Positions 33,546 to 43,868 of a stretch of 64,000 bases of DNA are shown here, in pieces. The notes under the pieces are model-generated. The model had not been told where the DNA came from and searched no databases. It was given only the letters and a program-made list of their open reading frames with translations. The stretch's first letter is position 1, and every line of letters starts with the position of its first letter. This DNA is from Malus domestica (Eukaryota > Streptophyta > Magnoliopsida > Rosales > Rosaceae): NCBI RefSeq assembly GCF_042453785.1, contig NC_091667.1:20201501-20265500 (forward strand). The letters are read 5' to 3'. The position numbers and the translations under genes were made by a program.

Positions 33546-34370
33546 TCAAAGTGAATGTAGCATTACCTGAATTCTATGTTGTGGCCGCAGTGTCAAATAA
33601 AGAAAGGGCAAGTGGACATAACCTGGGGAAAGAGTGAAGGAGTAGCATTGTAGAATCATCGACAGAGCAATCTTTGCTTCGATGGTTGCAAGGTTCAACT
33701 CCACACAGCTTTGAGGTCCCAGACGAAAGGGTATGAAAGTGCTTATGTTATTGTTAGTAGCTTTAGCGATCCCTTCTGCGAATCTCTCTGGTTTGAAAAG
33801 TTGCTTGTCTTCTCCCCAAATTCGAGCATCGTGCTGAAATGCTAGATTTGAGAAAACCAATTCCACATTAGGTGGCACAATAACATTCCCCTGTCTAGGC
33901 ACACTGACATTCCCCAGTATAATTTCCCTATCAACTCTCCTTAATAAGGAATCAAGAGGGGGATATAACCTGTGAGACTTATAGAAAATCATACTCGTCT
34001 GCATGAATAAAAAAGAAAAACAGATTCCCAAATTAGAATCTCTAATCTCAACTGAAAACATGTTTCCAACACCCCCTTTCTTACTATTTTCAGTCTGGAA
34101 AAGTTATCAGGATTTGGGGTTTGTTAGCCAAATCATTCCATCACCCCCTTTCTTGATTCCTCTTGCCAATCCGTATGGAGTGCCAGAAGAAACAGAGTCC
34201 AAGCAAACAAAGTATTAATGGTTTCTTGTCCAGCAAAGTAAAACGTCTTGCACTCATCCACCGAAACCATCTGGTTTTCAATTTCATCGTGAGTTCAAAA
34301 GTAATCCGTGAAAATCACTCCCGAAACTCTTGTTTTCTCCTGTCATTGCCTTCTTTTCATCGTGAGTATA
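33546..34370 (-). pseudogene. Cytochrome P450 (CYP749-like) pseudogene, 3' exons only
   Basis: 33,546-33,996 corresponds to the last exon of the intact P450 at 45,474-45,902: the same ending (a GIQVMLHSL-like tail) and KPERF intact. The heme-binding loop is ruined (FxxGxRxCxG reads FRLGPQSCVE: the first Gly is Arg and the last is Glu) and the K-helix ExxR is altered (YKSHRL). 34,060-34,370 is a frameshifted relic of the penultimate exon. Exons 1-3 are absent. It is a truncated tandem duplicate of its neighbour. Confidence 0.85.
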
Positions 34371-34492
34371 CATAATCCTAAAATACTCGTCTTTTTTTAT
34401 TCTTTTGTTTTCCGGTCGGCACAGAGGCATCATATTTCAACTAATGTATAATATTCAACACGGTGCAATAACATTGAACCCCAAAATCTATC

Positions 34493-35672
34493 TGTGAACA
34501 CGGAAAATTCCTGAAACGAAAGAGACAAGAACAACGTGCACAAACAAATATTATGTATTTGATGGTTTTGGGTTACAATCTCTCTCTATTTTGATCCTCT
34601 GATTCGATCTCCGTAAGGTGTTGATTTGTGGGATGTGCGATTGATCCAAGGGTCGTCGAGGCTTGATTTTGGATGAACGAGGATGAACGGATCTTCAAGG
34701 GCTTTTGGGCTTGATCTTGAAGAATGGTGATTGACGGATCTTCAAGGGCTTTTGGGCTTGATCTTGAAGAACAGTGATGAACGGATTTCCGAGGGCTTTT
34801 GGGCTTGAACTCGAAGAACAGTGACGAACGGATCTTCGAGAGCTTTTGGGCTTGAACGGATCTTCGAGGGCTTTTGGGCTTGATCTCGAAGAACAGTGAT
34901 GAACGGATCTTCAAGGGCTTTTGGGCTTGATCTTGAAGAACGGTTGGATGTGTGGATTTGTCGACGTTGTTGATCCAAATGGCCGTTGGGGCTTGATCTT
35001 GGATGAACGGATGATGAACGATGGTGCTTTCTTCAAGGGCCGTCGGGGCTTGATCTTGAATTGGTGGATGGTTGATCCAAGGGCCGTCGGGGCTTGATCT
35101 TGGAAGAACGATGAACGAAGAACGAAGGACACTTTCTTCAAGGGCCGTCGGGGCTTGATCTTGAATTGGTGGATGATTGTTGATCCAAAGGGCCGTTGGG
35201 GCTTGATCTTGGAAGAACGATGAACGAAGAATGAAGAACGCTTTCTTCAAGGGCCGTCGGGGCTTGATCTTGAAGGTGGATGATTGTTGATCCAAGGGCC
35301 GTCGAGGCTTGATCTTGGGAGAACGATGAACGAAGAATGAAGAACACTTTCTTGATTCTTCGGGAACCTGGATGCTTGAGAGCTTCGGAGTTTCAGAGCT
35401 TCAGAGCTTCAAGGTGTAATATGAATTGGTTCCTTTAAATGAATGAAATGAGCTTGTATTTATAGAATTTTCCAATGCCTAATTTTGAATATAATATCCC
35501 AGATGAAATAAGTCGTTTCTACCAGGTGTTGACACGTGTCCTATTTGATGACTTTTCCAACTCATTTCAATTTTCGTTGAGTCACACGCTACGTGTAAAA
35601 TTTATGTAATACATGAGCGTTGACACTTTGATTTATCGGTCAACATTTATTTACGAAATTTCGATGTCTACA
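34493..35672 (-). repeat. 3' LTR (1,180 bp) with internal minisatellite
   Basis: Contains about a dozen units around the motif AAGGGCCGTCGGGGCTTGATC or AAGGGCTTTTGGGCTTGATC between 34,620 and 35,330. It has one 69-bp unit more than the other LTR. Confidence 0.9.
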
Positions 35673-36440
35673 AATGCCCCCACTTCAAGGCACGTCGTAT
35701 ACATGTGCTTGTCACGTGTAGGAGATGCGTTTTGAAGTCCCTTACTGTAGATGTCGATCCAAGGGTCGTCGAGGCTTGATCTTGAATTGGGCTGGAGATT
35801 TCTTCAAGGGCCGTTGAGGCTTGATCTTGAATTGGGCTTGAGATTTCTTCAAGGACCGTTGAGGCTTGATCTTGAATTGTTGTTTGAAATTTCTTCAAGG
35901 GCCGTCGAGGCTTGATCTTGAAGGTTGAAATTGGACCACAAGGAGCTTCATGTGGTAGATGATCTTTGGCTTTGGTAGTGGGTGAATCGACACGTATTTT
36001 GTTGCGATTTGTTGACTTTCCACAGCTTTGATCTTGAACTGGGTTGAAGGATTTTCTAGATTCCTCCAATTGTTGATTTTCCACAGCTTATTCTTGAACT
36101 AGGTTTTGATTCAAGGGTGGTAGACACTTAATCTTGAATCGGACTTGTGATTTCTTCTAGGGCCGTCGAGGCTTGATTTCGAATTTGGCTGGAAGCTTCT
36201 TCAAGGGCCGTTGAGGCTTGATTCTTGAAGGTTGACTCGAACATATTGCAAGCAGGCACGAGGTGAAGGTGACGACTTGTTGCTTTGTTCAATCTTTCTA
36301 ATTCACACCTAAGCAGTTTGGTCAGCGGTATGATCTTCAAGATTGATGGGCTATTCTTCCAGTTGGTGACTTGATCTTTAAGGATTTGATTCAAGGGTGG
36401 TGAATCGGCACGTGCAGCCCACAACGCCTAGTAAGTTGAC
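35673..36440 (-). repeat. Internal copies of the LTR minisatellite motif
   Basis: GGGCCGTCGAGGCTTGATCTTGAA-like units recur at 35,760-35,925 and 36,110-36,230, outside the LTR. LTR and interior thus share the repeat, which would favour slippage or recombination. Confidence 0.7.
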
Positions 36441-37578
36441 CCAAGAATTTGAGGGTCAAAACGAGTTCTTCATCTCAGACTCTTTCTGCCGAGTTGACTG
36501 TGCATGCTGCATTCTTCTCTGCTTGTTTCTTCAGGCAGATATGGCAGCTTCTCGAGTTCCTCAGTTCGGACTCCTTCCGCTGAGTTGACTGTGCAGACCG
36601 CATTCTTCTCTGCTTGTTCCTTCTGCACCTTGTCTTCACATGCTGCAAGGTATCATTTTCACTTGCCTTATCTGTTCTCCAGGCAGATGTGGCAGCTTCT
36701 TTGGAAGTACAGCAGCAGTGGGAAACGAGTACTCGAGAGCAGTGCTAGGTAGGCAATCAGGGAAGGGTTCCAAGCAGTCGGTTCCTTACCCAAGTTTAAG
36801 TGGAAGTTCCGGCATATTGTTTTCTTTATCCTTGTCTTTGTAGGAAAGAACAAGGACAAAGGAAAGGACAGGGAGAACGCATGATATGAGATACTCTTGC
36901 TTTCTACCCTGGTGATATGAAATACTTTTGCTTTGGAGTCATTGGCTTGCAGAGGTACCCCAAGGAATAAGGAACACTGAATGACTCGAGAGGTTTCGTT
37001 GGGAAAGCATTTTTTTTGGAGATGAAGAAAGGCTCTGTATGTCTGCCTTGCTATGGAAGGTGAAGGTGGACAGTTATAGGGAGTTCCTTAATACCTGTAG
37101 AGGTACTGTTCTTTCACTCGTGTCAGCAACCAATGCGTGATTGATCAGTATGGCTTCACGTGCTTTCTTCTTTATCAGAAATCTTCGACAAATTGTCCGT
37201 AATTTCTGCCAAGCTGAGTGTGCATGTGACAGGTGTTGACGCGGCTGAAAAAGACTGGCGCCTCTTCGATAACTGGGATCGGTGCTTCGACAAATTGCCC
37301 GTGATTTTCGCAAAGCTGAGTTTGCGTGTGACGGGTGCCGATGCGTCTGGAAAAGCAAGATGCTTCTCCGATTTCTGAGCTTGCCTCTTCGATTTTTGAA
37401 TGGCCTCTTCGAATTCTGAGCTCGCCTCTTCGATCTCTGAAATCCCGTCGAGTGCTGATTTTTTATAGAGGCACGCTGTTCGTTTCAAAGCACACTTGAA
37501 TTTTGCTTGTGAAAACTCCCTTCTTGCACTTCTAAGATCTTGATTCGTCCGACCTCTTCTTTCTTCAACACTTTGAAA
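36441..37578 (+). promoter_or_regulatory. Leader and possible promoter of the opposite-strand ORF
   Basis: No large ORF. 37,330-37,450 has short repeats of CCTCTTCGATTTCTGAG. A TATA-like TTTTTTATAGAGGC (about 37,449-37,462) lies about 120 bp before the ATG at 37,579. The same arrangement (TTTTTATAGGGGC, then CTTCTAAGATCTTGATT, then CCGACCTCTTCT, then ATG) precedes the homologous ORF at 56,970. Conservation between the two elements suggests a real promoter and 5' UTR. Confidence 0.4.
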
Positions 37579-38244
37579 ATGTCAGGACCCTCCGATCGTC
37601 GTTTTGACTTGAATCTTGGTGAAGAGGCAGTCCCGCCTTCTCCAGACAACATATGGCGCCCATCCTTCATATCCCCTACTGGTCCTCTTACGGTTGGGGA
37701 TTCGGTGGTGAAGAATGATATGACCGCTGCGGTGGTGGCCCGAAACCTTGTCACTCCCAGAGATGACAGACTACTTTCCAAACGGTCTGATGAGTTGGCT
37801 GTTAAGGATTCTCTGGCTCTCAGTGTACAGTGTGCAGATTCTGTGTCTAATATGGCCCAACGCCTATTTGCTCGAACCCGTCAAGTTGAATCATTGGCGG
37901 CGGAAGTGATGAGTCTCAAACAGGAGATTAGAGGGCTCAAGCAGGAGAATAAACAGTTGCATAAGCTCGCACATAGCTATGCGACAAACATGAAGAGGAA
38001 GATTGACCAGATGCAGGAATCTGATGGTCAGATTTTACTTGATCATCAGCGGTTTGTGGGTTTGTTCCAGCAGCATTTGCCTTCGTCTTCTGGGGCTGTA
38101 CCGCGTAATGAAGCTCCTCATGATCAACCTCCGGCTCCTCTTCTTCCTGGAGTTCCACCGAGTGGTGTGACTTCAAACAGTCAACCTCCGACGTCTCTTT
38201 TTCCTAGAGCTCCACCGAGTACTGAGACACCACCTGAGCAATAA
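37579..38244 (+). CDS. Element-borne opposite-strand ORF, 221 aa, coiled coil
   Basis: Open from the ATG at 37,579 ([13 protein letters not shown]) to TAA at 38,244, antisense to gag. The N-terminal third has a conserved [12 protein letters not shown] segment. The middle holds a predicted coiled coil (EVMSLKQEIRGLKQENKQLH) and a KMKRK-like basic patch. The C-terminal 55 residues are a Pro/Ser-rich tail with repeats of about 20 residues. The homologue at 56,970-57,644 is also intact and most differences are conservative. No nuclease, protease or DNA-binding fold is recognised. It is probably an accessory protein of this retroelement family; function unknown. Confidence 0.6.
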   Translation: MSGPSDRRFDLNLGEEAVPPSPDNIWRPSFISPTGPLTVGDSVVKNDMTAAVVARNLVTPRDDRLLSKRSDELAVKDSLALSVQCADSVSNMAQRLFARTRQVESLAAEVMSLKQEIRGLKQENKQLHKLAHSYATNMKRKIDQMQESDGQILLDHQRFVGLFQQHLPSSSGAVPRNEAPHDQPPAPLLPGVPPSGVTSNSQPPTSLFPRAPPSTETPPEQ

Positions 38245-38982
38245 AGACTCCCTCCCGTTTGTTTGCACATTTGTAAAAAAAAATTTTAATTTTTTAATTT
38301 TATATATTTTATTATTTTTCTTTTTTTTTTTGGTATGTAGAATGCAATTTTATGTAAAATTTCCAGAAAAAATAAATAAAATGGACTTTTATTTCTTTTA
38401 ATGTTTTTTTTTTTTTTTTTTTGCTGTATATATATATATATATATATTTTTTTTTTTTTCTTCACGTGGAGTGATCCACCATCCCAAAACCCATTTTCCC
38501 TTTGTTTTTTTTGCATGGTGCTAGCCACCAAGAATCCACCATCTTTAATTTAATTAATTAATTAATTTTATTTTATTTTATTTTCGTCTGCTTCCACATG
38601 GTGCTTGATCCACCATTCCCGTTTTTTTCACGTGGTGCCAGATGCACCACTTTGCTTTGCTCCACCATCCTATTTTTTTAATATATATTTTTTGTATAAA
38701 TGTTGATGATGGGTAGAGAAATTTGCAGGCAGCGGAGCAAGGAGGACGGAGAAGATGGTGCTTCGAGCTTCACGACCGGCTAGTCGTTTGACGGCGGTCG
38801 TTGAAGTCGTTGGTAGCTGCGAGGCAAGAGATAGAGGAGGAGGGGCTGTACATGCTGCTGAAGCTGATGGGCAGAAGGAGAAGGTGAGCACAACCACCGA
38901 GCACAGCCAACAGACTCCACCTCGTTAATTCCCAGGGCTCCCCAAAAGACAAACTTGCTCCACGCCGCCGTCCTCTTGCAAT
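38245..38982. other. T-rich and (TA)n spacer in the LTR element
   Basis: Poly-T runs and a (TA)n stretch (38,427-38,446), followed by CACGTGGTG/TCCACCA repeats (38,465-38,670). No gene. It may mark the junction between the opposite-strand ORF and the captured block. Confidence 0.5.
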
Positions 38983-40102
38983 CTTTTTTCTTTCCTCCCA
39001 TGTTAGCATCCGCCTATCACGGGTCTTTGTTCTCCCATGGAGCATTTCTTCGAGGCTTCCGTACTCCATGAATTCATATACTAGCAGCCTCTCTTCGCCA
39101 ATTTTGCAATAACCCAATAAAGGCACAAGATTCCTATGCTTGATCTTCCCCAGAGTTTCCATCTCGACCATGAATTCACGGTCACCTTGGCAGCTCAGCC
39201 GTATAAGTTTTTTTTATTGCAACACTTGACCCGTCTTTCAGCGTTGCCTTGAACACTTCCCCAAAACCTCCACACCTGATAAGACTATCTGCCGAGAAGC
39301 CATTGGTTGCCTCAATGAGTTGGGAAAACTTGAGGTTCCTCAACTGCCTTTGGAAAGTTGCAACATTAATGCTCAAGGGTTCTTTCTCTTTGTCAATCTT
39401 CCATGCCGCATGGGATGCTTGCAAACGATTAAGCATCTTCACCTCCTTTGCTTCCTTTCGCCTTGTGCGCATTGCAATTGCCCACACAATCAGAACACAG
39501 ACCGAAGCAAGAGAAATCAGAACCCCCACGACAATGCTGTTAGCCAATGACGCAACTGATGGCCTGCGACTTTGTTTGCCTGTATCCTGATCGCTCGGAG
39601 TCGTGGATGGTTGGTCGTTGCCGCTCTGGCAATCGGGCAATAGGACCCCACAGAGTCCAAGGTTGTTAGCATACTGGGTAGCAGGAAGTGTACTCAGCTG
39701 ACCCCTAAAGGGAATTTATCCGGTTAACTCATTGTTGGACAAGTCAATTTGCACCAAGAAAGATAGGTTCTCCAAAGAATCGGGGATATGACCCTGCAGT
39801 CTGTTATGTGATGCATCAAACACCCCTAAATCTTTGAGTTGGCCAAGTGATGCAGGAATCTCACCTGATAACTGGTTGTGGGATAACTCAAGAACTTGCA
39901 ACGCAATCATGTCCCCCATTTCTTCAGGGATTTTCCCGCGAAGCTGATTGTATGATAGATCAAGATACTCCAGCGTTTGGTATTTTGTAAAGAGACTCAG
40001 GACAGGACCAGAGTACAATCTGGCGAAGTCACAAGTCCTCAATGTTGGGTCCTGCTGAAGCCTTTCAGGTCGGATTCCTGCAAACTCTAATAAGCCTCCC
40101 AC
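38983..40102 (-). pseudogene. BRL2: Captured fragment of a BRL2/VH1-type receptor kinase
   Basis: The minus strand encodes, in order, the last leucine-rich repeats ([20 protein letters not shown] and further repeats), the juxtamembrane Cys pair region, one membrane helix (about 20 residues before AMRTRRKEAKEV), ATNGFSADSLIRCGGFGE, and the kinase N-lobe to [11 protein letters not shown]. The match to BRI1-like 2 (VH1) is strong. Damage: TAA at 39,716-39,718 (apparently CAA to TAA), one extra A in an A run near 39,210, and Gly to Arg before the Gly-rich loop. The alignment stops abruptly at about 38,983, before the catalytic loop. BRL2 genes lack introns here, so DNA- or RNA-based capture cannot be told apart. 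Confidence 0.85.
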
Positions 40103-40261
40103 TCATTTACAAGAGTTTCCCACATTCTGTACAAACACCAAAGTATTGCCGGAGAGAGCCACGCCGGGATTTGTAATTGGGTTTTAATTTTTATAGCGGA
40201 AATGTTTGACGAAAGAAAGTTGGAGGATTCTAGCAAATTCTGCAGGTTAAAGATGTCGGCT

Positions 40262-40405
40262 TCCTCGCCATTTCTCTCTCAGGGCGGTCCCAGATGTTGG
40301 AGAGCTTGGTCTCGATCTTGGATCGGTAGTCGGGGACCAAGGAAGCGTGGTCGTCGTTGCGGCTTTCCTTCTCCTGCTCGATGGAGGAGATGATGGGCAG
40401 GGGAG
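40262..40405 (-). pseudogene. Captured fragment of a 14-3-3 protein
   Basis: One minus-strand frame reads [20 protein letters not shown] followed by [14 protein letters not shown], which is the helix 3-4 region of plant 14-3-3 proteins (consensus RIISSIEQKEE then YRSKIEAELS). It is about 45 codons long and ends where GICDGI-like sequence would follow (reads WDRPERE). Joined directly to the coiled-coil gene fragment on its upstream side. Confidence 0.75.
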
Positions 40406-40653
40406 GCTTGCAGAGAGCAGGCGAGCACCGCGAGCAGCGTAAGCGGAGGAGAGAGAGGAGTCGCGATGCGCCGACGAGTCTCGAATAGCTTTGGCCGCAA
40501 GCGATTCGTCGGACTGCAGAGAAGGTAGTGGGTATCGAGATTTATCTTCCTCTTCTTCAAATTGAAAGCTCGTGCTTGATGTCGATAATGACGACGAAAC
40601 CTGCTGCCTTCTTTTGTAAGCCATTTCCGACTACCACTCTTTCCTCCACGCAA
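40406..40653 (-). pseudogene. Captured N-terminus of a plant coiled-coil protein
   Basis: Starts ATG at 40,624 with MAYKRRQQ and runs to [20 protein letters not shown]. That last motif is typical of the N-terminus of a conserved plant coiled-coil (GRIP-like) protein family, as I remember it (compare Arabidopsis At4g02800). After SSAYA the sequence shifts into the 14-3-3 fragment. The 250 bp upstream (to about 40,900) may be its 5' UTR. Family name uncertain. Confidence 0.45.
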
Positions 40654-41025
40654 TCGAATTTCAAAGCCCTAATTCCCAAATCAGATCATACAGGATGTAT
40701 ACCACACATATACACATAGATACACAGTGGATAGAAATTGAATCTCTCTCTCTCAAACATTTCTTACAGAAAGAAACAATGGCCAGTCGAATCGATTGCG
40801 TGGGAACCAGAGGTCGGTACTTGCAGGTTGGATCGAGGAGACGACGGAGAGAGACGGAGATGGTGAGCGCGCTGGGAGAAGACGACTTGTCGTCCGGGGA
40901 TTAAGGCCTGGTGGGCGAGGAAGTTGATGGGCCCATATTTGGTCTTGGGTTTAGGAGCTGAATGAGGATGGGCCATAGGATCTGTCTGGACCATTGTTGG
41001 TGCTGGAGCTTGGTGTTGGGCCGAG

Positions 41026-41035
<10 letters not shown>

Positions 41036-41074
<39 letters not shown>

Positions 41075-41120
41075 TCTTTTTTTCTTCCTTTGTTTCTTTT
41101 TTTTTTCTTTTTTTTTTTTA
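41036..41120. repeat. (AT)n microsatellite and poly-T
   Basis: A (TA)n run from 41,036 to 41,071, followed by T-rich sequence. It lies at the right side of the captured block. Confidence 0.9.
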
Positions 41121-41329
41121 AAGAAACTGTAATTTAATTTTGTACAAAGAAAATTGCAAATAAATTTGTAATAAAATTGACCTTCTTCAATAAAGCATTT
41201 ATTTTTTATGTTGATGTGACTGAACTCGAAATTGAATGTTCGAGCTGCCTACGTACCCTTCCAAACAAAGAGATCAAGTCAAAACGTAGTTCAAAATACA
41301 TTTTTTTTTTCTTGGTATTTTCTTTTTGT

Positions 41330-41830
41330 GCTGTTTGCAGTTTAACTCATGCAGGCAAGGAGTGTGTTGTGTTGCCTTTTAAACTCGTGCAAACCAGGAG
41401 TGTTTGGTGCCGTGGAGCAGTTTCAGCTCGTGCCAGCAAGGAACGTTGGTGTTGCCTTTTATGCTCGTGCAGACCAGGAGCTTAGTGCCATGCAGTTTAG
41501 GCTCGTGCGGGCGAGGAGCCTTGTGTCTTGCAGTTTAGGCTCTTGCAGACAAGGAGCTTGTTTCATGCAGTTTAGGCTCGTGCGAACAAGGAGCATTTGG
41601 TTCGTGCAGTTTAGGCTCGTGCGAACAATGAGCATTTGGTGCTGTGTTGCAGTTTCAACTCGTGCAGGCAATGAGCGTTGATGTTGCCTTTTATGCTCGT
41701 GCAGACCAGGAGCGTTGATGTCGCCTTTTATGCTCGTGCGGATCAGGAGCGTTGTGCCATGCAGTTTAGGCTCGTGCAGGCGATGAGCCTCGTGTCCTAC
41801 AGTTTAGGCTCGTGCGGACAATGAGCTTTG
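41330..41830 (-). repeat. Tandem repeat 3' of gag
   Basis: About nine units of 45-62 bp with the core TTTAGGCTCGTGC(A/G)(G/A)AC and AGGAGC. Units vary and create short ORFs in several frames. Confidence 0.8.
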
Positions 41831-41839
41831 GTGAATTTG

Positions 41840-43789
41840 TCAAGCAATTTTGGAGAGGCGTTCTTCACAATCTTCATAGCAAGGAGCCTTGACCGAGTGA
41901 TTGAAGAAGTCTTCGGGCAAGAAATCACGCATCGTGATGGGGATGGACGATCTATATGTCGAAATTTCATCATCTTCAACACGTTCACGTTGCTTTGAAG
42001 GTTGACAAGAGCTGCTTTGCCCCCTTTCCGATTGGCGGACTTGTGGAGAAAACGTATGCTTCTTGTGCAATTTCTTAGGAGTGACTTGAGTCCATCCTTC
42101 AATTTTGCTTGTCTTGGACGATGCCCCCAGCGGTTGAGGTGAAAACTTTGAGTCGGAAGAGCAAGAAGTGAAGGTGGTATAGTTTGACTTCGCCACTTCG
42201 TCAAGATCTAGCTCGATGATTCCTTTCTGAGCCAGCTTCATGATGAGGTCTTTCAGCACGAAACATTTTTCTGTCGGATGACTGATGAAGCGGTGGAATT
42301 TACAGTATCTTGGACTGTCGGTACGATTCATCTCTTCCGGCCGTCTGCACTCAGGCAAACTGATCACCTTCTTGTCCAACAGGTCATCCAGCATGGCAAC
42401 CACATCAGAGTCGGGGAATGGATAAGTCTTCTCCTCAAGCTCCTTCAAAGTGCGTCTACGCATCTCTTGATCATGAAAAGCTTCGTTTTGAATCGCCTTG
42501 CCTCGTGTAGGGATTTTGACGGGAGCTGTGTTGACTGTCATTGCTTCTTTGGTGGATTTCCACGTAGCCTTCTCCACCTTTGGCCCAAGAACTTTGTCGT
42601 TCTTGTAGTCGGCGATCGGTTCCTTCTTCCCATGATGGGCGATGCTCAACTCCATGTCATGGGCGCGAGTGGCCAATTCCTCGAAAGTCCGTGGTTTAAT
42701 GCCTTGAAGGATGTATTGCAAACCCCATTGCATGCCTTGGATGCACATCTCGATTGAAGAGGTTTCCGAGAGCCTGTCTTTACAATCGAGGCTTAGAGTG
42801 CGCCATCTGTTGATGTAGTCAATGACTGGCTCGTCCTTCCACTGCTTTGTGCTCGTTAGCTCTAGCATGCTCACAGTGCGGCGGGTGTTGTAGAAGCGGT
42901 TGAGGAATTCCCGCTCTAATTGCTCCCAGCTGTTGATGGACTCAGGCTCTAGGTCCGTGTACCACTCAAAGGCATTTCCTTTCAGCGAGCGCACAAACTG
43001 CTTGGCGAGGTAGTCTCCCTCCGTCCCCGCGTTGTTGCAAGTTTCGACGAAATGTGCAACGTGCTGCTTTGGGTTTCCTTTTCCATCAAACTGCATGAAC
43101 TTTGGTGGTTGATAACCCCTTGGCATCCTTAGGGCATCAATCTTCTTGGAATAGGGCTTTGAGTAGAACAATGAGGTATGTGAGCTCCCTTCGTACTGTG
43201 CCTTTATGGTGTTGGTGATCATCTCCTGCAGCTGCTGGATAGAAAGAGATCCCATGAGTGCCGCTGCTTGGTCTGGCTCCGGCTTCCCATCGATTTTCTT
43301 CACCGGGGGTTCTTCGTCTCCGTCAGCTCCTCCCTTTAGTGGATCATCCTCTGGGTCGGGTTTATCGCCATCCTACGCCTCCAGTCGGTTGACTAGTGCT
43401 GCAATTTGCAAGTCTTTTTCTTCCACAGTTCGGGTTAGCCTTGCGATTGCTTCATTCATTTGAGCCAGCTGCTCATCGATTGAAGTTGCTCCAATGGTCA
43501 TGACTTGCATGGCTGAACTGTCGCTTGAATCGGCATCAGAGAGCATGGATTCAGAGTATTTCCTTGGGCTTTCCCCCCTTGGTGCCCTTAGTGAGGCTAA
43601 GGTGATCAAAGGCTCGTGCCTTGGGTGCTTTTGTTCCCTTGGCAGAGTTGATGCAGAGGTGAAAGAGGCGGCAGAAGTAGCTCTTGCCATGCTTCGAGTC
43701 GTGATGCCCAAAGTGACACCAGTTGCGACGAGGACGCTTTTGTTCTTTGCGCCGGTTGCGGGAACAGTTTGAGCCTTCCTTGATGCCAT
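41840..43789 (-). pseudogene. Gag polyprotein of the LTR element, one in-frame stop
   Basis: ATG at 43,789. The frame is open for 138 codons, has a single TAG at 43,373-43,375, and continues in the same frame to a stop at 41,840 (649 codons in all). The N-terminal part has a coiled coil (QLAQMNEAIARLTRTVEEKD). The central Gag domain includes MQFDGKGNPKQHVAHFVETC, then LEREFLNRFYNTRR, and a CKFHRFISHPTEKC zinc-binding-like motif lies towards the C-terminus. No protease follows. With a single stop it could still be made by readthrough or be encoded intact in sister copies. Confidence 0.85.
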
Positions 43790-43868
43790 TAATTTTGGAA
43801 GTGCGCTTGAATTTCTTGAACGGAGAAAGAGATGAGAGGTAGAGATGGTCCCACTGGGCGTGCTAATT

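Noticed and set aside
34573-35295. 240-codon open frame rich in SRSSPK and IQDQAPTALEE repeats (and its twin at 43,949-44,662)
   Set aside because: It is the minisatellite of the LTR read in a frame without stops. Alternative frames show similar repeats, and it sits in an LTR.
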